From: an uncultured Lachnospiraceae bacterium
Lineage (GTDB): Bacteria > Bacillota > Clostridia > Lachnospirales > Lachnospiraceae
Reading direction: 5' to 3'
DNA length: 64,000 bases
Assembly (NCBI GenBank): GCA_910579425.1
Contig: CAJTVL010000009.1
Span: 1-64,000, forward strand
Shown piece by piece: positions 42,511 to 51,200 of this stretch; the stretch's first letter is position 1; each line of letters begins with the position of its first letter. The position numbers and the translations under genes are program-made. A model generated the notes under the pieces. The model saw only the letters and a list, made by a program, of their open reading frames with translations, ran no database searches and was not told the origin of the DNA.

Positions 42511-44700
42511 TTATTTATTATTTTGTATTGTAATCCTCTCCAGTCTGGCTCCCAGCCTGCTTAAAATTTCATTGGATATGGTTCCGGCCTGGTCCGCCAG
42601 GTCAGCGGCAGTGATCTCCTCCCGCCCTGAGTTTCCGATTAATACGGCTTCGTCCCCGGCCTGCACCCGGGGGACGCGGCTCACGTCTACGATGGTCTGA
42701 TCCATGCACATCCGCCCGAGGATGGGCGCCTTGACTCCTCTGATCAGGGCATGTCCCACTCCATTGGACAGGGCGCGGGGCAGCCCGTCCGCGTATCCGA
42801 TGGAAAGGATGGCGATCCGCATCTGTCTTTCGGCCGTAAACTGCAGTCCGTAGCCTACCGCCTCTCCTTCATGGAGAGGCTTCACCGCCGCCACCCTGGC
42901 CTTTAAGGACAGAACCGGCTTTAAAACCCCTTTCCACTTTTCCGTGTCCTTTTTGGTGCTCAGTACCCCGTAGAGGGCGATCCCGACTCTGGCATAATCG
43001 CCGAAAAGCTCCGGATAATTCAGCACGCTGTAGCTGGACTGCAAGTGGATTTTGGGGCAGACGCAGCCCCTGCTCCTGAGCCCCTCCACCAAACGATAAA
43101 ACGCCCTGGCCTGCTTTAATGTAAATTCCCTCTCCCGCTCCTGCAGCACATCATCCGCACACAAATGGGTGAATATGCCGTCCACTGTCAGATATTCCTT
43201 GTGGAAAAGACCTTCTATTCCGTCAATATTTTCCCAGGGCTCCCCGAGCCGGTGCATTCCCGTATCAATTCCTATATGCACATGGAAGCTTTGTTTTCTC
43301 TCCTTCCCCCGGCGCTCCAGCTGCTCTCCATAGGATGCGTCAACCACCGTCTGGGTCAGGCCGTAACGGTAGAGCAGGTCAAGCTCATCGGGATGGGTAT
43401 AGCCGAGAATCAGGATCTCCCCCCGGATCCCCTGCTCCCTTAAGGCTGCGCCTTCCTCCGCGCAGGCCACACAGAAAGCCCGAACTCCCTTTCGTCCAAG
43501 CTCCCTTGCCACAGGCGCCGCCCCGTGACCGTAGGCGTCCGCCTTCACCGCCGGCATTAACCGGCATCCCTGCGGCAGCCGGGACTGCAGATAGTCCGCA
43601 TTGTGACCCAGAGCCTGCAGATCCAGCTCCACCCAGGCCCTGCTGCACCCAAAGCTCCTGCGGCTGAGCCGGATGCTCAGAAAAGATACCCCAAAGGCCG
43701 CAGCCACGGAAAGCGCCGTCACCGCCAGATAATGGCCAAGGCTGTTGTCCACCAGAATGCCCGTCATGTGGACAGCCTTTGCCGCCCCGCGCACTACCAC
43801 AATCACGGCAGGATGTAAGATATAAATCCAGGCTCCCACAATTCGAAGCGCTTTTGCCGGCTTTTTGTCCCACGACAAAAGCACCCGATACAGACAGATC
43901 ATGGTCGGAATCAGGGCCAGATACATACTGTCGTGGCGCTGGAGCTCAAAATGCCGCAGCAAAAAGGCCTCCCCCGTCATTGCCAGAAAAGAAAAGGCGA
44001 AAAACAACGAATCAAACCACTGGCCAACAGATCCCCTTTTTCCTGCTTTTTTTCTTCTGCCTGCAGGCGGCTCCCCGCCAATCTCCGCCCCCAGGAGTAA
44101 AAACACAGGGGCAAAAAAGATTCCGTTGCGGGTATAGGAAAAAATCTGAAAGCCCGCTTCATACAGGGCACACAAAGCCGGCAGCTTCTGTGTCAGTCCG
44201 TAATAACTGTCCCCCAAAAGCCCCAGCACATAAAGTACCCCTGCCAGAGCCCACATCCCCCTTTTGCCCATGAACCTGCTCATGAGAAACACCAGCAGGA
44301 CGCCCACAAGACAGGCCGGGAAATACCACAGATGATAAAAGGTTCCGTCAAAGAAAAGCATTTTCAAAAGGCTCCCCAGGGTTATCCCCTTATAATGCCC
44401 GGCATAGATCCCGATGGGAATATAAAGGCAGACAGCGATCCCGTAAAGCAGCGCCGTCTTTTTCAGATAGCGGGCCAGGCGCCTGCTGCTTCCCTTTTTG
44501 CGTGCAATCACCTCTGTCAGCACAAATTGTCCCGTCACCATAAAAAAGAAGGGTACGGCTACCCTGGCAAGCACCCTTGTGAGAAAAAAATCCCCTGCGG
44601 GACTGAAGGAGGAAAGGGGCGAGGTATGGATTGCAATCACCAGAACCGCCGCAATCATCCTGAAATAGTCCAGTCCTCCGTAGCTTCGTCTAACGCCCAT
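42511..44700 (-). CDS. vanT: VanT-type membrane serine/alanine racemase
   Basis: Makes D-serine for D-Ala-D-Ser precursors and probably takes up L-serine. Of 729 residues, the first 350 form an acyltransferase-3-like membrane domain of about ten spans (DYFRMIAAVLVIAIHTSPLS). From about 355 a complete PLP alanine-racemase-type domain follows: RAWVELDLQALGHN, PLP lysine in AVKADAYGHG (Lys386), HIGIDTGMHRLG and the C-terminal beta domain (GRMCMDQTIVDVS). This fusion is diagnostic of VanT. It overlaps vanXY by 11 bases and is last in vanG-vanXY-vanT. Confidence 0.9.
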   Translation of the reverse strand: MGVRRSYGGLDYFRMIAAVLVIAIHTSPLSSFSPAGDFFLTRVLARVAVPFFFMVTGQFVLTEVIARKKGSSRRLARYLKKTALLYGIAVCLYIPIGIYAGHYKGITLGSLLKMLFFDGTFYHLWYFPACLVGVLLVFLMSRFMGKRGMWALAGVLYVLGLLGDSYYGLTQKLPALCALYEAGFQIFSYTRNGIFFAPVFLLLGAEIGGEPPAGRRKKAGKRGSVGQWFDSLFFAFSFLAMTGEAFLLRHFELQRHDSMYLALIPTMICLYRVLLSWDKKPAKALRIVGAWIYILHPAVIVVVRGAAKAVHMTGILVDNSLGHYLAVTALSVAAAFGVSFLSIRLSRRSFGCSRAWVELDLQALGHNADYLQSRLPQGCRLMPAVKADAYGHGAAPVARELGRKGVRAFCVACAEEGAALREQGIRGEILILGYTHPDELDLLYRYGLTQTVVDASYGEQLERRGKERKQSFHVHIGIDTGMHRLGEPWENIDGIEGLFHKEYLTVDGIFTHLCADDVLQEREREFTLKQARAFYRLVEGLRSRGCVCPKIHLQSSYSVLNYPELFGDYARVGIALYGVLSTKKDTEKWKGVLKPVLSLKARVAAVKPLHEGEAVGYGLQFTAERQMRIAILSIGYADGLPRALSNGVGHALIRGVKAPILGRMCMDQTIVDVSRVPRVQAGDEAVLIGNSGREEITAADLADQAGTISNEILSRLGARLERITIQNNK

Positions 44701-45487
44701 GCCTGCTCCTTTCCTGAGTGATCACAAAACCATCCACATTGTTGCCGGAGATCCAGTAGGGATGGCTTTCGTCAATCTCGATCTGCCTCCCCGCCTCAAT
44801 CTCCCTTTCCGGCCCGTTCCCTCTGTCCGGCATTTTCAGAAAGAAGATCAGAAATTCCTGTCCGTCCTCCGAAAAACGATAAGCCCTCTCCCCATAGGGG
44901 AACTGTCTGAGAAAATCAATATATTCCTCCAGAGTCAGCTTATTTTGCTCCATGATCCTGGCATGGGGAATCCCCACATAACGGAAATGCCAGGGCTCAT
45001 ACCCGATGCCCGTCACCTCTTCCCGCCCCCTGGGGTAACGCTCGATAAATCCGTATTTTGCCGCTTTCCGGCGGAAAGCGCCGCAAATCCCCGTATCGGG
45101 AAACTCCGGCCGGATAAAGTCGATTTCCTCCTGCTTTTGCCCCAGGTCAATGGCAAGCCCGCTCTGATGCTCGCTGTGTCCGGGATAGGCCACATAGGTT
45201 TCCGTAAATTCCCTCCCGTTTTCCTTAAGAGAGCTCTCCCAGATTTCCTCCTGCTCCCTGCCGGAGCGCCAGCCGCTGACCGGTACGATTCCCTGCCAGC
45301 CGTTTATTTTATTCATCAGATGAAAAAGAAGCACGGCCGCCCTGCGCTGCATGAGAATCCCGGGTTCCTGCTCCAGAACCGGAAGCAGGGATGCGCCCTG
45401 ATCCTTCTCTTTATATCCATATGCCCGGTTTACCAGGATCAGACTGCCGGAATAAATCCTGCTTCTCTGCAAAATAATCTTTTTCAT
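44690..45487 (-). CDS. vanXY: VanXY/VanY-type D,D-peptidase (M15)
   Basis: Zinc peptidase that removes D-Ala-ending precursors so that D-Ser-ending ones dominate. About 265 residues, no signal peptide, matching the cytoplasmic VanXY form. Zinc ligands and catalytic residues are visible in SEHQSGLAIDLG and EPWHFRYVG. The last 60 residues form a tail beyond the peptidase core. ATG at 45493 and 45487 are both possible; the second has GGGAG at 6 bases. Whether it also has the dipeptidase (VanX) activity cannot be told from sequence, so the name follows its place between vanG and vanT. Confidence 0.8.
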   Translation of the reverse strand: MKKIILQRSRIYSGSLILVNRAYGYKEKDQGASLLPVLEQEPGILMQRRAAVLLFHLMNKINGWQGIVPVSGWRSGREQEEIWESSLKENGREFTETYVAYPGHSEHQSGLAIDLGQKQEEIDFIRPEFPDTGICGAFRRKAAKYGFIERYPRGREEVTGIGYEPWHFRYVGIPHARIMEQNKLTLEEYIDFLRQFPYGERAYRFSEDGQEFLIFFLKMPDRGNGPEREIEAGRQIEIDESHPYWISGNNVDGFVITQERSRHGR

Positions 45488-45516
45488 GCTCATCTCCCTG
45501 TCCCACCAATCGGACG

Positions 45517-46557
45517 CTAAAGCGCCAGCGCCATGATCTTATCCAAAACCTCCTGAAAGGAGTGCCCGGCCGCCTTCATCATCCCCGGATAACGACTGTG
45601 CTCCGTAAATCCCGGAATGGTATTGACCTCGTTAAAAACCACTTCTCCCTCCGGGGTCAAAAACAGATCCACCCTGGCAAAGCCCCGGCATCCCAACGCT
45701 TTATAAACAGCCTTTGCGGTTTCCTTAATTTCCCTCGCTTTATCTGCGTCAATCCTTGCCGGTACATAAATGGCAGAGGTTTTCAGGGTATATTTCTCGG
45801 TAAAGTCGAAAAATCCCCCCGAGAGTTCGATCTCATCCACTTCCCCTGTCATTAAATCCACATTTCCCAATACGGCGCAGCCCACCTCGAAGCCTTCTAT
45901 ATTTTCCTCTACAATGACCTCGTCATCATGCTGAAAGGCCAGCCACACGGCGGCTTCCAGCTCCTGAGGCCCCTGCACTTTGGTAACTCCATAGGAAGAT
46001 CCCGCTTTCACCGGCTTGACAAACAGAGGATAGCCGATTTTTTCCGCAAAGGCTTCGACCTCCCCCGCGCTGCGCTGGCGGAACACACAGGCCTTTGGAA
46101 CCCGTACTCCTGTAAGCCCTGCCAGCTTATGGGCTCTGTCCTTATCCATGCAAAGAGCCGAGGCCAGAACGCCGCAGCCCGCCAGAGGGATTCCCGCAAG
46201 CTCGATCAGCCCCTGAATGGTACCGTCCTCTCCGTTCTTGCCGTGAAGTACCGGGAATGCCGCATCAATGGGCATCGAACTCATCCTGTCCTTCCCGAAC
46301 ACCAACAGCCTGTGCTCGCTCCTTCCGGGCGAGAGCATTGCCGGAAGGGCGTCCCTGTCATTCAGCCAGGTGTCCTCCTTGATCTTTTCCACATCTCCCT
46401 GAAAGTAAAACCAATCCCCTTTTTCGGAGATCCCCACCGCCACAGGCTCATATTTCTCTCTGTTTAAGTTCCTGATCACAGAATATGCCGATTCCAGAGA
46501 CACGCTGTACTCCGAAGATTTTCCTCCAAAAAACACCGCCACATTAAGCTTATCCAT
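45517..46557 (-). CDS. vanG: VanG-type D-alanine-D-serine ligase
   Basis: ATP-grasp ligase that joins D-Ala to D-Ser. The 346 residues contain VAVFFGGKSSEYSVSLES, FPVLHGKNGEDGTIQGL, the ATP-grasp core, and FFDFTEKYTLKTSAIYVPAR, where the EKYTLKTS stretch matches the D-Ser ligases (VanC/VanE/VanG) and not ordinary Ddl. FNEVNTIPGFTEHSRYP closes the active site. AAAGGAG lies 13 bases from the ATG, slightly far. It is first in the operon. An ordinary housekeeping Ddl is the alternative, but the two downstream genes favour VanG. Confidence 0.85.
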   Translation of the reverse strand: MDKLNVAVFFGGKSSEYSVSLESAYSVIRNLNREKYEPVAVGISEKGDWFYFQGDVEKIKEDTWLNDRDALPAMLSPGRSEHRLLVFGKDRMSSMPIDAAFPVLHGKNGEDGTIQGLIELAGIPLAGCGVLASALCMDKDRAHKLAGLTGVRVPKACVFRQRSAGEVEAFAEKIGYPLFVKPVKAGSSYGVTKVQGPQELEAAVWLAFQHDDEVIVEENIEGFEVGCAVLGNVDLMTGEVDEIELSGGFFDFTEKYTLKTSAIYVPARIDADKAREIKETAKAVYKALGCRGFARVDLFLTPEGEVVFNEVNTIPGFTEHSRYPGMMKAAGHSFQEVLDKIMALAL

Positions 46558-46605
46558 AATGATAGTCCTACTCCTTTCCAGCTTCTCACAATATTACTAA
46601 TTTTC

Positions 46606-46638
46606 CCCGTTTTGCTATAAAAATTATAACAAAACGGG
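46606..46638. promoter_or_regulatory. 33-bp palindrome over the likely vanG -10 element
   Basis: CCCGTTTTG (46606-46614) and CAAAACGGG (46630-46638) are exact complements. Inside them TATAA and TTATA continue the symmetry around 46622, with only one mismatched pair. On the minus strand TATAAT falls at 46623-46628, about 65 bases before the vanG start, so a protein bound here would cover the -10 box. No good -35 box lies at the usual distance. Reads as a repressor or activator operator; a stem in RNA is the alternative. Confidence 0.65.
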
Positions 46639-46816
46639 ATAAAAAACATTTTGATATTTTGCTTAGGATTACTTATTTTTTTCTTGGGGAAATATTAATA
46701 TTTTACTGTGAGAGGTTATAGTGACAAGCTGCAGCTTTATGTGTTAGACTTAACTCGTACAGACTTAAGTCCCCGAAGAGGATAAACTTTATCAGACTGA
46801 CGACGGAGGATTCTCT

Positions 46817-47683
46817 ATGAAAATCGCAGTATTATCAGACATCCATGGAAATTTTGAGGCATTAAAAGCCTGTGTCAGTTATGCTCTGGAAAAAGGAGTC
46901 ACTACCTTTTGGTTTTTAGGCGATTATCTGGGGGAATTTGCCTATCCTCAGCGAACCATGGATTATCTTTACCGGCTCAAAGACACATATCCCTGTATTT
47001 TTATCCGGGGGAACAAAGAGGATTACTGGTTAAATTACCGCAATGCAGGGGAGACCGGATGGAACAGCAGTAATTCGATCACCGGCTCCCTCTACTATAC
47101 CTATCAGAATATTACCGCGCGGGATCTGGATTTTTTCGCGGGAATGGAAATTTCCCAAACCATAATGCCGGATGAAATGACTCCCGTCACGCTCTGCCAC
47201 GGTTCTCCTTCCAGCAACAGAGAAAAACTGCTTCCCACGGATCCCAATACCCGCCTTATTCTGGAACAAAGCAGCGCCCGCCTTATATTGTGCGGCCATA
47301 CCCATATCCAGAGAAAAATAGAACATAACGGCAAAAGGGCTTTGAATCCAGGTTCGGTGGGCTCTCCCATCGGTGTCCCTCAAAAGACGCAATTTATGAT
47401 TCTCCATCAAAACGAAACAGCGTGGGATGAGGAATTCCTGTCTCTGGACTATCCTGCCCAAAAGGAAATAGAGGACTTATACGCCGCCGGACTGGACAAA
47501 ATCGCCCCTTATTGGTGCAAAATGACGATACGTCTTCTCCTGACCGGTACCGACTCCCACGGACTGTTTCTCCAAAAAGCCATGGAACTGTGCCGCAGAG
47601 AGCGGGGAGAATGCGTCTGGCCGGATATCCCCGAAAAGTATTGTGAGCAGGCTTATGAGTCTTTTACAAAGCAGACTGTATAG
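46817..47683 (+). CDS. metallophosphoesterase, YfcE/MJ0936-like
   Basis: A 288-residue cytoplasmic calcineurin-like phosphoesterase. Metal ligands are seen in AVLSDIHGNFEALKACV, FLGDYLGEFAYP, FIRGNKEDYWL (GNxE in place of GNHD), LCHGSPSS and LCGHTHIQRKI. A C-terminal helical tail of about 80 residues follows. CGGAGG precedes the ATG. It is divergent from the van operon with a 260-base spacer that contains the palindrome above and a second inverted repeat (GACTTAA...TTAAGTC, 46747-46771) nearer this gene. Substrate unknown. Confidence 0.88.
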   Translation: MKIAVLSDIHGNFEALKACVSYALEKGVTTFWFLGDYLGEFAYPQRTMDYLYRLKDTYPCIFIRGNKEDYWLNYRNAGETGWNSSNSITGSLYYTYQNITARDLDFFAGMEISQTIMPDEMTPVTLCHGSPSSNREKLLPTDPNTRLILEQSSARLILCGHTHIQRKIEHNGKRALNPGSVGSPIGVPQKTQFMILHQNETAWDEEFLSLDYPAQKEIEDLYAAGLDKIAPYWCKMTIRLLLTGTDSHGLFLQKAMELCRRERGECVWPDIPEKYCEQAYESFTKQTV

Positions 47684-47716
47684 TCCACATTTCTTTATGT
47701 CTTTTTCCATACCGCA

Positions 47717-47920
47717 TTGTCAGAGGAGGAAGTCAACTCTGTCAGTACGGATAAAGATCAGGCCGGCCAGACAGAACATATAAAAGATCGGAAGTTTATG
47801 GAAAGAGTCGCCCGGGGAGAAACCGTCAATCTTTTTCAGAAGTTTGGAAGGGGCGTAAGTGTGGAGCTGTCTGAAGAAGGGCTTGCGGAACTGAACAAGA
47901 AGCCCAAGACAAGGCCAGTC
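47717..47920 (+). pseudogene. possible gene fragment, unrecognised
   Basis: A frame opening with TTG at 47717 shows protein-like character for about 65 residues (FMERVARGETVNLFQKFGRG, VELSEEGLAEL). It then runs on as low-quality sequence into the antisense of the GH88 gene. It is in frame with the preceding phosphoesterase after its stop. No strong ribosome site and no sure relative; probably a truncated remnant. Confidence 0.3.
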
Positions 47921-47993
47921 TGGCTTGTGCTGTCTTATTCAGTTCGTCCAAATCCAGCGAATGATTCTGCTTTACTCCCCCTCAATCTGCCTT

Positions 47994-49166
47994 TTACCAT
48001 GCAAACAAAGCCTTCCCCTTCAGTTTCAGAATCGCCTCGATCAGATAGTAATCCCCATAGATGATCGGCACTTCCGTATTCTCCCCTGTAGGATCATGAT
48101 AAAAGAAGGTTCCGCCGTCCACGATGGAATCCTGCTCCGGATCCCAGTTATTAAACTTCTCGTCGCAGGCCCGTAAAATATGGAAGGCCGCTTTCAGATA
48201 AAGGTTCTTTTCATGCTCTCCCACATGCTCCGCCAGCTCGATCAGGCCGCAGGCGGTGATCATTCCTGCCGTGGAATCGTATTTCACGGGTTCCTCGGGC
48301 GCACGGTAGTCCACAAGGGGAAGCCAGTCCGAAACCGCCATATTGGAAATACAGTAATGGGCGCATCTCTTGGCGGTGGCCAGGAAGGACTCATCCCCAG
48401 TGTGCCGGTAGCTTAAGGCAAACCCGTAGACCGCCCAGGACTGTCCCCGGCTCCAGGAGGAACCTTTCTCAAAGCCCTGTCCCCCGGGATTGTCCAGAAA
48501 CTCCCCGGTTTCGGGGTCAAAAATCACGATATGGTTACAGCTTCCGTCCGGGCGCACAATATACTGCTGAGCCGTTTTGGCATGGTTCACCGCAATCTGG
48601 GTATAACGGGGATCCTTGGTCTCCTCACTTGCCCAATAAAGCAGGGGAATATTCATCAGGCAGTCAATGATCATCCCACCGCTTAAGCTTTTCCCTTTGG
48701 CGATGGCTCCCATGTCATCGTTCCAGGCACGGATGAACTTTCCTGCCAGATTATAACGGCCTGCCAGCAGATTTGCCGCATGAAGGCTGCGGCGTCTGGA
48801 ATCCATATTTTTCGTTATCCGGTAATTTGCCACAGAGGAAAGCAGGAACATAAAGCCCACATCATGGTGCAGCCCTTCAAACCCCTGTAAGGTCTCGTCC
48901 AATCTCTCTTCCACTCCTTCGGCAGCCTTTTTGTACGCCTCGTCGCCGGTGGCCTCATACATCTGCCAGAGCATTCCGGGCCAGAACCCGTTAGTCCAGA
49001 AGTAGATTCCACCCGGCACATCCAGATCATGATACTTTCCGTCACGGGTACTGTAGGGAATCATCGTCCCGATTCTCTCGCATTCCTTTTTCATCTTTGC
49101 CAGCAATTTCTGATATGTCTCTTCCAGCCACTGCTCATTTGAAACTTTTGTACATACTTCTCCCAT
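47994..49166 (-). CDS. GH88 unsaturated uronyl hydrolase
   Basis: Splits the unsaturated uronic acid from the non-reducing end of oligosaccharides made by polysaccharide lyases. The 390-residue cytoplasmic protein has the alpha/alpha-barrel signature of GH88. The two catalytic Asp positions fit HHDVGFMFLL (Asp102) and GGMIIDCLMNIPLLYW (Asp168). GSSWSRGQSWAVYGFALSY follows. GH105 is related but usually shorter and differently spaced. AAGGAGG lies before the ATG. It follows the second permease gene on the same strand by about 100 bases and is the last gene of that set. Confidence 0.88.
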   Translation of the reverse strand: MGEVCTKVSNEQWLEETYQKLLAKMKKECERIGTMIPYSTRDGKYHDLDVPGGIYFWTNGFWPGMLWQMYEATGDEAYKKAAEGVEERLDETLQGFEGLHHDVGFMFLLSSVANYRITKNMDSRRRSLHAANLLAGRYNLAGKFIRAWNDDMGAIAKGKSLSGGMIIDCLMNIPLLYWASEETKDPRYTQIAVNHAKTAQQYIVRPDGSCNHIVIFDPETGEFLDNPGGQGFEKGSSWSRGQSWAVYGFALSYRHTGDESFLATAKRCAHYCISNMAVSDWLPLVDYRAPEEPVKYDSTAGMITACGLIELAEHVGEHEKNLYLKAAFHILRACDEKFNNWDPEQDSIVDGGTFFYHDPTGENTEVPIIYGDYYLIEAILKLKGKALFAW

Positions 49167-49268
49167 GTAAACCCTCCTTACATTCTGCTCGCCATCGCAC
49201 GCTTTAACTGTTTTTTGCTATAGCTTTTTAAGCCTGTTTTCATTTTAACACAAAAAACAGAAATCTGC

Positions 49269-50159
49269 CTACCCTTTTACGCTGCCAAGAGTCAGACCTT
49301 TTGTAAAATATTTTTGTAAAAAAGGGTAAATAACCAGCAACGGAATGGCAGCCAGAAAAACCTGGGCTGCCCGGCCTGTCCGCGCATTCATCCTCTTGAT
49401 CAGCTCCACATAATTTAAGGAATTCTGCTTCAGCAGCGCGTCAAAGTTCGTCAGAAGCGACTGCAGATACGTCTGCAGAGGATAGTTGCTGGTTTTGTTC
49501 ATATAAAGGAGCCCTCCGAACCAGTCGTTCCAGTGGCCCACAATACAGAACAGCGTGACTGTAGCCACAGAGGGCTTCAAGACGGGAAGCCAGACCCGGA
49601 ACAGGATCTGCAAAGGGCCTGCCCCATCGATCATAGCGGATTCCTCCAGCTCCGGTGGTATTCCCCGCATGAAATTCATCATAATAATCATGTAATATAC
49701 AGGAAGCGCCCCCGGAATAATCAGTGCCCAGAGAGAATCCAACAGGCCGGTGCGGGCTACCACCAGATAGGTGGGGATCATACCGCCTCCGATCAACATG
49801 GTAAGAAAAAAATAACCCACATATAAATTTCGCCCATGCAGCCGCTTCCCGTTTCTGGAAAGAGGATAGGCCGTGATCACCGTCATGACCACATTGACCA
49901 GAACCCCAACCAGCACGCGCAGGATGGAAATCCCAAAGGAACGGAGAAACTGGGGATCCTTCATGGCAAATTCATAAGAGCTTAAGGTAAACTGTACCGG
50001 CCAGAACAAAACACTTCCGGCAGAAACAGCGTTGCTGCTGCTCAGTGACAGGGCGAACACATGTAGTACGGGCAAAAGGCACAACAGCCCCATGAGGATC
50101 AGCAGCACCGTATTGATCACTGTAAAAAGCCGGGAACCAAAGGTTTTATTTTGTATCAT
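49269..50159 (-). CDS. sugar ABC transporter permease, LplC type (second copy)
   Basis: Inner-membrane permease of the second importer, 296 residues and about six spans. The EAA loop is EESAMIDGAGPLQILFRVWLP, where the usual EAA is EES. It ends GLTLGSVKG. AGGAGG precedes the ATG. Gene order is binding protein, LplB, LplC, then GH88, which suggests that the imported sugar is the substrate of GH88. Confidence 0.93.
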   Translation of the reverse strand: MIQNKTFGSRLFTVINTVLLILMGLLCLLPVLHVFALSLSSSNAVSAGSVLFWPVQFTLSSYEFAMKDPQFLRSFGISILRVLVGVLVNVVMTVITAYPLSRNGKRLHGRNLYVGYFFLTMLIGGGMIPTYLVVARTGLLDSLWALIIPGALPVYYMIIMMNFMRGIPPELEESAMIDGAGPLQILFRVWLPVLKPSVATVTLFCIVGHWNDWFGGLLYMNKTSNYPLQTYLQSLLTNFDALLKQNSLNYVELIKRMNARTGRAAQVFLAAIPLLVIYPFLQKYFTKGLTLGSVKG

Positions 50160-50171
50160 TTGTCATACCTC

Positions 50172-51113
50172 CTACAGAATCCTGTAACCGGCAAACTTAT
50201 CCGCAGCCCAATAGGAAACGGAGATCAGAAAGCAGGAAATCACGGATTTAAACAGGCCTACTGCCGTGCCGAAGGAATACTGGGCCTCGATCATTCCCAG
50301 GCGATACATATAGGTGTCAATAATATCCCCCGTCTGATAGACGGAAGGACTGTACAGATTGTAAATCTGCTCAAATCCCGCATTCAGCAGGCTTCCCAAG
50401 GAAAGCAGGGACATAAGGATAATGGTGGGAGCGATTGCGGGCAGGGTCACATGCCAGATCCGCCGAAAGCGCCCGGCTCCGTCCAGAGCTGCGGCCTCGT
50501 AAAGGCCCGGATCCACACTGGTGAGCGCTGCCAGATAAATAATCGCGCCGTAGCCGAAATTTTTCCAGATATCGCTGATAATCATGGTCCAGGGGAACAC
50601 CTTCGGGTTTCCCAGAAAGGAGACCGGTTTCGCCCCGAAAAGACCTGTGATCTGGTTCAGCAGACCGTCCGTGGAGAGAATGTCGATCAGCATTCCCGCC
50701 AGCACCACCCAAGAAAGGAAATTGGGAATATAAGCCACCGTCTGTACCGAGCGCTTGAGCGTGGAGCATTTCACCTCGTTAAGCATCAGCGCAAAGAGAA
50801 TCGAGACGATCTGTGTCAGAACCAGCTTGAACACGGCAATATACAGGGTATTTCCGATGGTACGCACAAAGTTGGGCTGCCGAAAGAGAAATTCAAAATT
50901 GGAAAGCCCCACCCAAGGGGAAGAAAATCCCGTGGCGGGAGCGAATTTCTGAAACGCAATCACAATGCCGTAGAGCGGGATATAGCTGTAGATAAAAACA
51001 ACGATCACAGCAGGCAGCAGGATGAGATGAAGCTGCCATTCCTTGGACTCCAGGAATTTTTTCCAGGTAAATTTTTCCCTTGCCGGAGCGTTTTTGTTTG
51101 ATTTTGACTTCAT
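50172..51113 (-). CDS. sugar ABC transporter permease, LplB type (second copy)
   Basis: Partner permease, about 313 residues from the ATG at 51113, which follows GGAGGTATTTT. The frame is open to 51182, but those residues are not family-like. The EAA loop is EAAALDGAGRFRRIWHVTLP. Six membrane segments are present. It lies between the binding-protein and LplC genes in one operon. Confidence 0.93.
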   Translation of the reverse strand: MKSKSNKNAPAREKFTWKKFLESKEWQLHLILLPAVIVVFIYSYIPLYGIVIAFQKFAPATGFSSPWVGLSNFEFLFRQPNFVRTIGNTLYIAVFKLVLTQIVSILFALMLNEVKCSTLKRSVQTVAYIPNFLSWVVLAGMLIDILSTDGLLNQITGLFGAKPVSFLGNPKVFPWTMIISDIWKNFGYGAIIYLAALTSVDPGLYEAAALDGAGRFRRIWHVTLPAIAPTIILMSLLSLGSLLNAGFEQIYNLYSPSVYQTGDIIDTYMYRLGMIEAQYSFGTAVGLFKSVISCFLISVSYWAADKFAGYRIL

Positions 51114-51200
51114 AAAATACCTCCATAGCAGGAACCCGGGCGAAGCGGCCTTTCGCCCACCGCCCGGGTTCCTGTCAGGCACACAGGCCCGCTGAAATGA

